From NCBI GenBank assembly GCA_964572855.1, contig CAZNGF010000001.1, positions 34,570 to 98,569 of the forward strand: a stretch of 64,000 bases of DNA, given 5' to 3'. The stretch is from CAZNGF01 sp964572855 (GTDB taxonomy: Bacteria; Bipolaricaulota; Bipolaricaulia; RBG-16-55-9; JAJCYT01). Position numbers and translations under genes: made by a program. Of this stretch, positions 17,045-24,135 are shown in pieces (the stretch's first letter is position 1; each line of letters opens with the position of its first letter). Below the pieces are notes generated by a model. That model searched no databases, was not told where the DNA came from, and saw only the letters and a program-made list of their open reading frames with translations.

Positions 17045-17320
17045 GAAAGGTATAACCATAGCCGGATTCAGGCCGTCGTCGTGTGCGCGCTGACCTCGAA
17101 CCTCCGCCGGGCCAACGCGCCCGGAAACGTCTTGTTGGAGGAAGGGGAGGCCAATCTTTCCCGCCCCAGCGTCGTCAACGTCTCACAGCTCTTCACGGTC
17201 GACAAGGACGATCTGGTAGGGAGAATCGGCACGCTTTCCAAAGAACGGGTGGTTGCCATCGCCGAAGGGATAGAACTCCTGATCACGCCGCGAGACCTGC
17301 GTTCGCAAGAACGGATCTAG
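17045..17320 (+). pseudogene. MazF-family toxin, 5'-truncated
   Basis: The frame open from 17045 reads ERYNHSRIQAVVVCALTSNL, then NAPGNVLLEEGEANLSRPSVVNV and QLFTVDKDDLVGRIG. These are the middle and C-terminal parts of a MazF/PemK endoribonuclease. The N-terminal 30 or so residues, with the RGDIW-type motif and catalytic Arg region, are missing, and a TAA at 17042 closes the frame. A GTG at 17081 could start a 79-residue peptide that lacks the active site. No MazE-like antitoxin precedes it. It is interpreted as a decayed toxin-antitoxin locus. Confidence 0.8.
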
Positions 17321-17359
17321 CCGCTGTGCCCTGAAAACGCGTCAAGGAAGCGCCACATC

Positions 17360-18463
17360 TTACTCCAGCCAGGACGCGTAGGCCCGCAGCGCCTCCGGGA
17401 AACTGCGCCGCCCGAAGCCGAAGCGCACGAAACGGTCTTCCGCGCCCATAAACGCGGCGGGCAGCAGCATCAGCCCGGCCTGTTGGGCCAGGCGATGGCA
17501 GTACTCGGTCGCCGAGGGGACGTCGATCTCGGCCAGCGCGACCGAGCCCGCCTGAGGGGGGCGCCAGGCGAACTGATCCCGCTGGCGGGCGAAGAACGGC
17601 TCGGCCAGCGCTAGGTTGTCCCGGATGATCCCCCTGTTGCGCGCGACCAGCTTGGGTCCGGCCTTGAGCCCGGCCAGCGCGAGCTGCTCGGTGGGGCCCG
17701 GCGGGCAGATGGTGGTGTAGTGCTTCCAGTTGACCAGAGCCTCGCGCGTGGCCGGGTCCTTGACGACCAGCCAGCCCGCGCGCAGGCCCGGCAGACCATG
17801 CGCCTTGGACAGGCCGGCGAGCACGACGCTGCGCTCGTAGCGGTCCGCGGCCGAGGGCAGCGGGTCGTCGTCCAGCTCCAGGCCGCGGTACATCTCGTCG
17901 CAGAAGAGCCACAGGTCACGTTGGCGCGCGAAATCGACCATCGAGTCGAACTCTGCGGCCGTCGGCAGGAACCCCGTCGGGTTGTGCGGAAAATTCACCA
18001 CGAGCAGCCGGGTCTTGCCCGTCACGGCCGCCTCCAGCGCGGCCCAATCGAGTGTCCAGCGCCCCTCCTCGGGGCGCAGCGGCCAGCGGCGGACCCGGTC
18101 GCAGACGTGCTCGGTCACGTTCAACAGCGCGTCGTAGGCCGGCGCCAGCACGACCGCCTGGTCGTCCGATTCGAGCAGCGTCCGCATGGTGAGATAAATC
18201 CCCTCGACCGGCGAGCCCAGCACGACGACCTCGTCGGGCGAGACGCTTGCGTACTCGGCCGCGATCGCCTCCCGCAGCGCGGGGTGGCCTTGCGACTCGG
18301 TGTAGCTCAGGCGCAGTCCGCCCAGCGCGTCCGGCGTCATCCCGGCAAGTTCCAGCAACTCCGACACGGTCACGCTCTCGCAGTCCGAAACCGAGAGCGG
18401 ATGAGGCGTGGTGAACTCGTAGCGGGCATAGTACCGCTCGGTTTCAAACGGCGCGATTTGCAC
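17360..18463 (-). CDS. PLP-dependent aminotransferase, class I/II
   Basis: 367-residue fold-type I aminotransferase. The visible core is LGSPVEGIYLTMRTLL near residue 88, VNFPHNPTGFLPT near 170, LWLFCDEMYRGLE near 195, and the Schiff-base lysine in VLAGLSKAHGLPGLRAGW near 227. The donor and acceptor are not predictable. The GTG at 18463 is chosen because GGAGGAGG lies 7 bases upstream. A TATACA box 5' of it gives a leader of about 20 bases. The gene is divergent from the GNAT gene across an 81-base region. Confidence 0.87.
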   Translation of the reverse strand: MQIAPFETERYYARYEFTTPHPLSVSDCESVTVSELLELAGMTPDALGGLRLSYTESQGHPALREAIAAEYASVSPDEVVVLGSPVEGIYLTMRTLLESDDQAVVLAPAYDALLNVTEHVCDRVRRWPLRPEEGRWTLDWAALEAAVTGKTRLLVVNFPHNPTGFLPTAAEFDSMVDFARQRDLWLFCDEMYRGLELDDDPLPSAADRYERSVVLAGLSKAHGLPGLRAGWLVVKDPATREALVNWKHYTTICPPGPTEQLALAGLKAGPKLVARNRGIIRDNLALAEPFFARQRDQFAWRPPQAGSVALAEIDVPSATEYCHRLAQQAGLMLLPAAFMGAEDRFVRFGFGRRSFPEALRAYASWLE

Positions 18464-18508
18464 GTTTCCCTCCTCCGGTGCGCCCATTGTATAACGCGCT
18501 GCACGGCG

Positions 18509-18538
18509 TTCGACCTCGCGCCGGCGCAGGCCTATACT
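18509..18538 (+). promoter_or_regulatory. Leaderless-type promoter of the GNAT gene
   Basis: TTCGAC at 18509-18514 and TATACT at 18533-18538, 18-base spacer. The ATG at 18545 is 6 bases after the -10 box, so the transcript would begin at the start codon. Confidence 0.55.
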
Positions 18539-18544
18539 CGCCGC

Positions 18545-19144
18545 ATGCAAGCGACGCGCGTGGAACGGCTGACCGGGAAACACGTTGAGCCTTATCTGGA
18601 GGAACTGGCGCACCTGCGCATCACGGTGTTCCGCGAGTTCCCCTACCTCTACGACGGGGACATGGCCTACGAGGCCGACTACCTGCGCACCTACAGCGTC
18701 TCGCCCGAGAGCCTGTTCGTGCTCGTCTTCGATGGCGAACACGTCGTGGGGGCCGCCACCGGCGTACCGATGGCCGACGAGACGGAAGAATTCCGCCAAC
18801 CGTTCGCTGAGAAGGGATATGATCCTGACCGGATCTTCTACTTCGGCGAGTCCGTGCTGTTGAAACCGTATCGCGGCCGGGGGCTGGGCGTGCGCTTTTT
18901 CGCCGAGCGCGAGCGCTACGCCAGCGAGCTGGGCCGCTTCGACCACACCGCCTTCTGCGCGGTGCAACGCCCCGCCGACCACCCGAGCCGCCCGCCCGAC
19001 TACGTCCCGCTGGACGCCTTCTGGCGCAAGCGCGGCTACGAGAAGACCGATCTAATCACGCACTACCCCTGGAAAGACCTGGGCCACGACGCAATGACCG
19101 AAAAGCCGATGGTGTTTTGGATCAAGCCATTACTTGACTACTGA
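18545..19144 (+). CDS. GNAT-family N-acetyltransferase
   Basis: 199-residue acetyltransferase. The acetyl-CoA-binding segment is LLKPYRGRGLGVRFFAERERYA near residues 105-127 (the R-G-x-G/A loop), preceded by the strand FVLVFDGEHVVGAATGVPM. The N terminus VEPYLEELAHLRITVFREFPYLYDGD is typical of a subgroup acting on small molecules. The substrate is unknown. No Shine-Dalgarno sequence is seen, consistent with leaderless expression. An AT-rich segment starts right after its stop. Confidence 0.83.
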   Translation: MQATRVERLTGKHVEPYLEELAHLRITVFREFPYLYDGDMAYEADYLRTYSVSPESLFVLVFDGEHVVGAATGVPMADETEEFRQPFAEKGYDPDRIFYFGESVLLKPYRGRGLGVRFFAERERYASELGRFDHTAFCAVQRPADHPSRPPDYVPLDAFWRKRGYEKTDLITHYPWKDLGHDAMTEKPMVFWIKPLLDY

Positions 19145-19153
19145 AATTCGTGT

Positions 19154-19465
19154 TCAATCTACATCTGGCGTGAGCCAAGAATCTGGAATACCGGATTTAT
19201 TTCGGATGATCACTACTTGCCCTAGTCTTCGTGCGCGTTGAATGCACTCTCTCTTCAGAGAGTTCATATCCTCACTTCGCTTTGTTGCTTTTTGATTTCC
19301 CTCTAGAAGATCCCTCCAGTACCTTTTCCCATCGTATTCTAGGAATCTGATCACAATATCATCCTTGCTAATCCCAGCAGATAACTTCTCCAAATCACCA
19401 TCCAAAATAACAAGCCTGTCTTGGGCACCCAAGAAACGCTTCAGAATTTTCTCTTTGTTAATCAT
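19154..19465 (-). CDS. Uncharacterised protein in an AT-rich island
   Basis: 103-residue hydrophilic, charged protein (MINKEKILKRFLGAQDRL, then KDDIVIRFLEYDGKRYW and RECIQRARRLGQVVIIR). I do not recognise it. The gene and its upstream region (19145-19606) are markedly AT-rich compared with neighbours on both sides, which suggests recent acquisition. An AAGGA ribosome-binding site lies 8 bases before the ATG. No toxin, phage or transposase signature is visible. It is convergent with the GNAT gene. The 140 bases between it and the ABC-F gene hold no other recognisable feature. Confidence 0.6.
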   Translation of the reverse strand: MINKEKILKRFLGAQDRLVILDGDLEKLSAGISKDDIVIRFLEYDGKRYWRDLLEGNQKATKRSEDMNSLKRECIQRARRLGQVVIIRNKSGIPDSWLTPDVD

Positions 19466-19606
19466 GATATAAATCCTTGCATAGCGATTTCAGCTTTGCA
19501 ACCTCTCAATGTTCATGAGCACTTCGTTCCATTCTTGATAGATACATTCTAGACGCAGTTTAAGTTATTCATACTCAGGTAACAATAACACGCCCTATAC
19601 TCCCCG

Positions 19607-21544
19607 CTAGGCTGCTGTTTGCTCCAGCTCAGAGGCGACTTGGTCCCAGGCGGCGTAGGCTTGGTTCAAGTCGGACTTGGCCGCTTCGTAGTCCGACGAG
19701 GTCGCGTTGATCCGTTCCAAGTCCTGCGCGTAGCTGGCCGCCTCCAAGTCCCGTTCCAGCTCGGCGATGCGCGCCTCCAGCGCCTGAATCCGCTCGGCCA
19801 GCTCGGCCTCGCGGCGGTGGAGCTTGGCGCGCTCGCGCTCTTGCAGGCGCTTGCGCTTGCCGGGGGTCATCTTCTTGTCCTTGGGCTTGGCCGCACGGTC
19901 CTGGGCGGATGCCGACGAAGCCGCGCGCACGCTCACTTCTTTCTTGCGCCGATAGAAGTCGTAGTCGCCCTTGTAGAGGTGCAGTTTCCCGTCGGCGTCC
20001 ACCTCCCAGACTTGCGTGGCCAGCGTCTGGATGAAGGTGCGGTCGTGTGAGACGAACAGGATCGAGCCCTGAAAGCTTTTGAGCACCTGCTCCAGGATCT
20101 CGCGCGCCGGGATGTCCAGGTGGTTGGTGGGCTCGTCCAGCAACAGCAGGTTGCCGCCGAGCTGGGCCAGGCGCGCCAGCGCCACGCGGCTGCGCTCGCC
20201 GCCCGACAGCTCCTCCAGCTTTTTGAAGACCTCGTCGCCCGAGAACAGGAACTGGCCCAGCAGGTTGCGCGCCTTGGGGATGGTCCAGCCGGGCTGGTCG
20301 ATGAGCGCGTCCACCAGCGTCCCATCGCGCTCGAAGTAGTCCCAGGTCGCCTGCGCGAAGTAGGCCAATTCCACCGCGTGGCCCCACTCGGCCGCGCCCT
20401 TGAGCGGATGGAGCTGACCCGCCAGCGTCTTGAGCAGCGTCGTCTTGCCGCTGCCGTTGGGGCCCACGAGCGCAACGCGCTCCCCGCGGTCCAGGATGGC
20501 GTGCTCGATCTCGAACAACTCAGTCGGCCCGCCGCCCGGCTCGCTCTTTGGGTAGCCCACGCTCACGCCCTGCAGGCGGAAGACGCGCTGGCCGCTGGGG
20601 CGCGTGAAGCCGATCTCGAAGGCGATGCGCTTGTCCTCGGGAGGGGGGGCGACCCGCTCAAGCTTTTCGAGCTGCTTGCGGCGCGACTGCGCCTGGCCCG
20701 TGGTCTTCTTGTCGACGATGTTGCGCCGGATGAAGTCCTCGGTCTTTTGGATGTAGGCCTGCTGGGCGTAGTACGCCTCCCACTGGTGTTCAATCTCCTC
20801 GTCCCGCTGGGCCACGAACGCCGCGTAGTTGCCCGTATAGACTTTGAGCCGGCCGTGGTCCACCGACCAAATGCGCTCGGCGGCGCGGTCGAGTAGGTGC
20901 CGGTCGTGCGAGGAGATCACGTAGGCGCGCTTCCAGCGGCCCAGAAAGCCCTCGAGCCACTCCAGCGCCGCGAAGTCGAGGTGGTTGGTGGGCTCGTCCA
21001 GCAGCAGCACGTCGGGCTCCTCCAGCAGGAGCTTGGCCAGCGAAGCCCGTGCGGCCTGGCCGCCGCTCAAGTGCGCCACGGGCATGCCCTTGTCTTCAGA
21101 GGCGAACCCGAGGCCGTCCAGCACGGCGTGCACGCGGCTCTCGACCTCGTAGCCGCCGCCGGTCTCGAAGGCGTGGCGCAGCTCGTCGTAGCGGTGCAGC
21201 AGCGCCGCGTCGCCGTCGGCCAGTTGGGACTCCAGCGCGCGTATCTCGGCCTCCATGTCCTTGAGCGAGGCGAACACGCTGCGCAGCTCGTCGAGCAGGC
21301 TGAGCTCGCCCTGCAGCTTGGCCTCCTGGGTCAGGTAGCCCACGCGGGCCGAGCCGATGACCTGCACGCGGCCCGCGTCCGGCTCGTCGCGCCCGGCCAG
21401 CAGGTTGAGCAGCGTCGTCTTGCCGCTGCCGTTGGGACCCACCAGGCCGATGCGGTCGCCCGCGCCGATCTGGAGCGAGACGCCCGCGAACACGGGGTCG
21501 GCGCCGTAGCGCTTGGCGAGCTCGTGGGCCATCAACAGCGACAT
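19607..21544 (-). CDS. ABC-F family ATP-binding protein
   Basis: 645-residue soluble ABC-F ATPase with two nucleotide-binding domains and no membrane segment; family members act on the ribosome. Domain 1 has GLVGPNGSGKTTLL (about 33-46), HLSGGQAAR (about 164) and LLLDEPTNHLD (about 187). The interdomain linker (IQKTEDFIRRNIVDKKTTGQ) is the tRNA-contacting region. Domain 2 has ALVGPNGSGKTTLL (about 358), ELSGGERSR (about 445) and LLLDEPTNHLD (about 467). A charged coiled coil of about 110 residues ends the protein, like the Uup-type C-terminal domain. An AGGAGG site precedes the ATG. Confidence 0.93.
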   Translation of the reverse strand: MSLLMAHELAKRYGADPVFAGVSLQIGAGDRIGLVGPNGSGKTTLLNLLAGRDEPDAGRVQVIGSARVGYLTQEAKLQGELSLLDELRSVFASLKDMEAEIRALESQLADGDAALLHRYDELRHAFETGGGYEVESRVHAVLDGLGFASEDKGMPVAHLSGGQAARASLAKLLLEEPDVLLLDEPTNHLDFAALEWLEGFLGRWKRAYVISSHDRHLLDRAAERIWSVDHGRLKVYTGNYAAFVAQRDEEIEHQWEAYYAQQAYIQKTEDFIRRNIVDKKTTGQAQSRRKQLEKLERVAPPPEDKRIAFEIGFTRPSGQRVFRLQGVSVGYPKSEPGGGPTELFEIEHAILDRGERVALVGPNGSGKTTLLKTLAGQLHPLKGAAEWGHAVELAYFAQATWDYFERDGTLVDALIDQPGWTIPKARNLLGQFLFSGDEVFKKLEELSGGERSRVALARLAQLGGNLLLLDEPTNHLDIPAREILEQVLKSFQGSILFVSHDRTFIQTLATQVWEVDADGKLHLYKGDYDFYRRKKEVSVRAASSASAQDRAAKPKDKKMTPGKRKRLQERERAKLHRREAELAERIQALEARIAELERDLEAASYAQDLERINATSSDYEAAKSDLNQAYAAWDQVASELEQTAA

Positions 21545-21623
21545 GGTACGCCTCCTGCGCGGGAAGACAGCGGGGTCGGTTCAACCTCCCCCGCAGACGG
21601 ACAACTCAAGTGTGCCAGGGCAG

Positions 21624-22997
21624 TTACGCCCCTTCGACGCCCAGGATCTTCATGGCCACCTTGGTCGTCCAGCGCGCGCCGATCTCCAGGCTCTCCAGGT
21701 CGACGCGCTCGTTGTCGTTGTGGAAAAGCGCCGTGCGCTCGGCCATGCTCATAGCCGTGGACAGCGGGCAGAAGCCGTAGGCCACCGCGCCGGCTTCGCG
21801 CACGAAGCGCGAGTCGGTGGCGCCGGTCATCATGAAGGGGGCCACGTCCGCTTCCGGCGCCTCCTCCCGAATCACCTGCCGGATCGCCTCGTACAGCGGC
21901 GTGTCCAGTTCGGACTCCGAGGGGCTGTGGTACTGCAGCTCCTCGATCGTGATCGACTGCCCCAGGTCGCGCGCCAGCGTGTAGAGCGCCTCGACGACCT
22001 CTTCTTTTTCCTGGCCGGGCACGAGCCGGCAGTCGAGCGTGAACTCGCACACGTCGGGGATGACGTTCTCCTTGGAGCCGGCGCGCACCGAGGTGGGCGA
22101 GATCGTCGTGTGCGTCAGGGCGCGGATGTGGTCGGCCTTGATGGGGAACCCGGCCAGCGCGTGGTCCAGGTCGGCCTCCTTGTACTCGGTCAGAATCTCC
22201 TCGGCGAGCCCCATGCCGGCCGGACCGAAGGCGCTGGTGAGCTGCTCGACCAGCGTCCGCACCGAGGGGCTGATCATCTTGGGGAACTGGAGGTGGATCA
22301 CGCGGCGGATCAGGCGCGCTGCCTTGGCCAGCGCGTTGTCGGCGTGCGGGATCGAGCCGTGGCCAGAGGTGCCCTTGACCGTGACCTTGAGCCAGAGCAG
22401 GCCCTTTTCGGCGTTTTCCACGGTGTAGAAGGTCTTGTTCAGCACCTGGATGGGCATGCCGCCGCCCTCGTTGATAACGTAGTCGGCCTTGATCTTGTCC
22501 AGGTGCTCCTTGACGAGCCACTCGGCACCAAAAGCCGCGCCCTTCTCCTCGTCGGCGCAGGCCGCGTAGACGAGCTCGCCGCCGAAATCCAGCCCCAGGC
22601 GCTGGAACAGGAACACCGTCATGGCCTCGACGGCCGTCTGGTTCTTCATGTCCAGGGCGCCGCGGCCCCAGACGTAGCCCTGGTCGATCTTGCCGCTGAA
22701 GGGGGGATGCTTCCACTTGGAAGCGTCCGCCGCCGGCACGACGTCCGTGTGGTTGAACAGCAACAGCGTCGGCCCGGGACGCTTGCCCTTGAGGCGAGCG
22801 ATGAACGTCCCGCGGCCCGGTTCCGACTCCAGGATCTCGCCACCGATGCCCTCGGCTGAAAAGCGCTTCTGTAGGTACTGGGCGGCCTCGGTTTCGTTGC
22901 CGGGGGGGTTGGTGGTGTCGATCCGGATCAGTTCGGAAAGCAGTTCGGCCGTTTCGTCGCGGACCTCGTTCCAGCGAACGGCGTCAAGCGTGTGCAA
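21624..22997 (-). CDS. M20 family metallopeptidase (ArgE/DapE/CPG2 group)
   Basis: 457-residue dinuclear zinc hydrolase. The metal and catalytic motifs are present: LLLFNHTDVVPA near 78-89 (first His and the DVV Asp), YVWGRGALDMKN near 108-119 (bridging Asp), CADEEKG near 145 (catalytic Glu and ligand), the dimerisation-domain stretch VKGTSGHGSIP near 205, and FHNDNERV near the C terminus (last His). It is probably an N-acyl amino acid or dipeptide hydrolase; the exact substrate is unknown. The start is a TTG at 22997 with a weak AAAGGGG site, so it is uncertain. The ABC-F gene begins 79 bases downstream. Confidence 0.86.
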   Translation of the reverse strand: MHTLDAVRWNEVRDETAELLSELIRIDTTNPPGNETEAAQYLQKRFSAEGIGGEILESEPGRGTFIARLKGKRPGPTLLLFNHTDVVPAADASKWKHPPFSGKIDQGYVWGRGALDMKNQTAVEAMTVFLFQRLGLDFGGELVYAACADEEKGAAFGAEWLVKEHLDKIKADYVINEGGGMPIQVLNKTFYTVENAEKGLLWLKVTVKGTSGHGSIPHADNALAKAARLIRRVIHLQFPKMISPSVRTLVEQLTSAFGPAGMGLAEEILTEYKEADLDHALAGFPIKADHIRALTHTTISPTSVRAGSKENVIPDVCEFTLDCRLVPGQEKEEVVEALYTLARDLGQSITIEELQYHSPSESELDTPLYEAIRQVIREEAPEADVAPFMMTGATDSRFVREAGAVAYGFCPLSTAMSMAERTALFHNDNERVDLESLEIGARWTTKVAMKILGVEGA

Positions 22998-23133
22998 TGG
23001 ACTGCACCCCTTTCAAGCGGAGGTCCCTTCGGGGAAACGCAGAGAAGGGACAAAATTTTGTCCTCATCGTATCAAGCGCGGGGCGAGCGGGGCAAGTGAT
23101 TTCGAAGGGAATGGGTTTCGGGCCCCGAAGGGC

Positions 23134-23175
23134 GGGCACCTGGGGCGGCCGGGAGGGAGCCGCCCCGGGTGACCC
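23134..23175 (-). terminator. Strong hairpin after the Crp-type gene
   Basis: GGGCACCTGGGGCGGC (23134-23149) faces GCCGCCCCGGGTGACCC (23159-23175), giving a long GC stem with a small loop just after the stop codon. It has no T-run. The rest of the 23000-23195 spacer shows no gene. Confidence 0.55.
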
Positions 23176-23195
23176 GAAAAGTCGGCGATGGGAGG

Positions 23196-23891
23196 CTAAT
23201 TCAGCTGTTTGGACTTGGCGCCCCCGAACGCCTTGGCGCGCAATTGCTCCTCGTTGGGGACGGTCAGGAAGCGCCCCTTCTTGAGCAACCCTTGTTCGTA
23301 GAACTCGCCCAGCATCATGGTGACGTTGGTGCGCGTGGCCCCGATGAGGTCGGCCAGGTCCTGGTGGGTGAGCCGGCAGTCGAGCTGGATCCCCTCGGGG
23401 GTCTTGCGCCCGTGGAACTCGCACAGGTGGATCAGCACGCGTGCCAGGCGCGTGGGCAGGTCCTTGAAGGCCATGTCCTCGAGCTTGCGCTGGACGCTGC
23501 GGGAGCGCACGCCCATCAAGGCCAGGATCTCGAACATGAGCCTTGGATCGCGCCGCGCGTGTTCCAACAGGCGCTTGTTGTCCAGCGCGATGACCTCGGT
23601 TTCCTCGATGGCCTCGGTAAGCAACTCGCGCCGGTCCATGCGCGCCAGCGAGAGTTCTCCAAAGAGCTGCCCTTCCCCCAGGATGTCCAGGGCCAGCTTG
23701 CGGCCGGTTTCGTCCAGGTAGCTCATCTTGACGTGTCCCTTTTGCACCCAGTAGAGCGTGTCGTTGGGGTCGTCCAACCCGTAAATCAGATCCCCCCGTT
23801 TGAAATTCATCGCGATGCCACGGTTTTCCAATATCTGTCTGAACTGTGCCGTTAACCTCAACACATTGGCCTCCCTTGACCGACTTCCCAT
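23196..23891 (-). CDS. Crp/Fnr family transcriptional regulator
   Basis: 231-residue cyclic-nucleotide-binding-domain regulator. The beta-roll (FKRGDLIYGLDDPNDTLYWVQKGHVKM, then GEGQLFGELSLARMDRR near residues 75-90) includes the GELSL effector-pocket motif, but the cAMP-contacting Arg-Ser/Thr pair is not clear. No Fnr-type cysteine cluster is present. The DNA-binding helix-turn-helix is LTHQDLADLIGATRTNVTMML near residue 175. The ATG at 23891 is chosen to include the N-terminal helix; a later ATG (MNFKRGD) would cut into the domain. It is divergent from the O-antigen-ligase-like gene and could regulate it. Confidence 0.88.
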   Translation of the reverse strand: MGSRSREANVLRLTAQFRQILENRGIAMNFKRGDLIYGLDDPNDTLYWVQKGHVKMSYLDETGRKLALDILGEGQLFGELSLARMDRRELLTEAIEETEVIALDNKRLLEHARRDPRLMFEILALMGVRSRSVQRKLEDMAFKDLPTRLARVLIHLCEFHGRKTPEGIQLDCRLTHQDLADLIGATRTNVTMMLGEFYEQGLLKKGRFLTVPNEEQLRAKAFGGAKSKQLN

Positions 23892-24096
23892 GTCGGTTTT
23901 TTCGATTCGCGTCCGCGGCGCTGGCCCCCTTTACACAATGCCCGCCGCGTGCGCGGATGATCGCTACTTACTTCATACACCGTTTGGGGCTTCTGTTGCT
24001 GTGATTGGAGTCACAGTGGGGCGAGAACGGCGCGCCTGCGCCCGTGGCCAGCCCGTCAGGGGTTTTGCCCGGTTCGGAAGGCGGTTTGCCCGTCTC

Positions 24097-24125
24097 TTGC
24101 GCGCCGTAGAGGTGCCCGTTAAGGT
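24097..24125 (+). promoter_or_regulatory. Putative promoter of the ligase-like gene
   Basis: TTGCGC at 24097-24102 and TAAGGT at 24120-24125, 17-base spacer. The ATG at 24136 is 10 bases after the -10 box with no ribosome-binding site, so it is a probable leaderless start. The frame is open further upstream, but the codons before this ATG look non-coding. Confidence 0.45.
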
Positions 24126-24135
24126 ACGCCCATCC

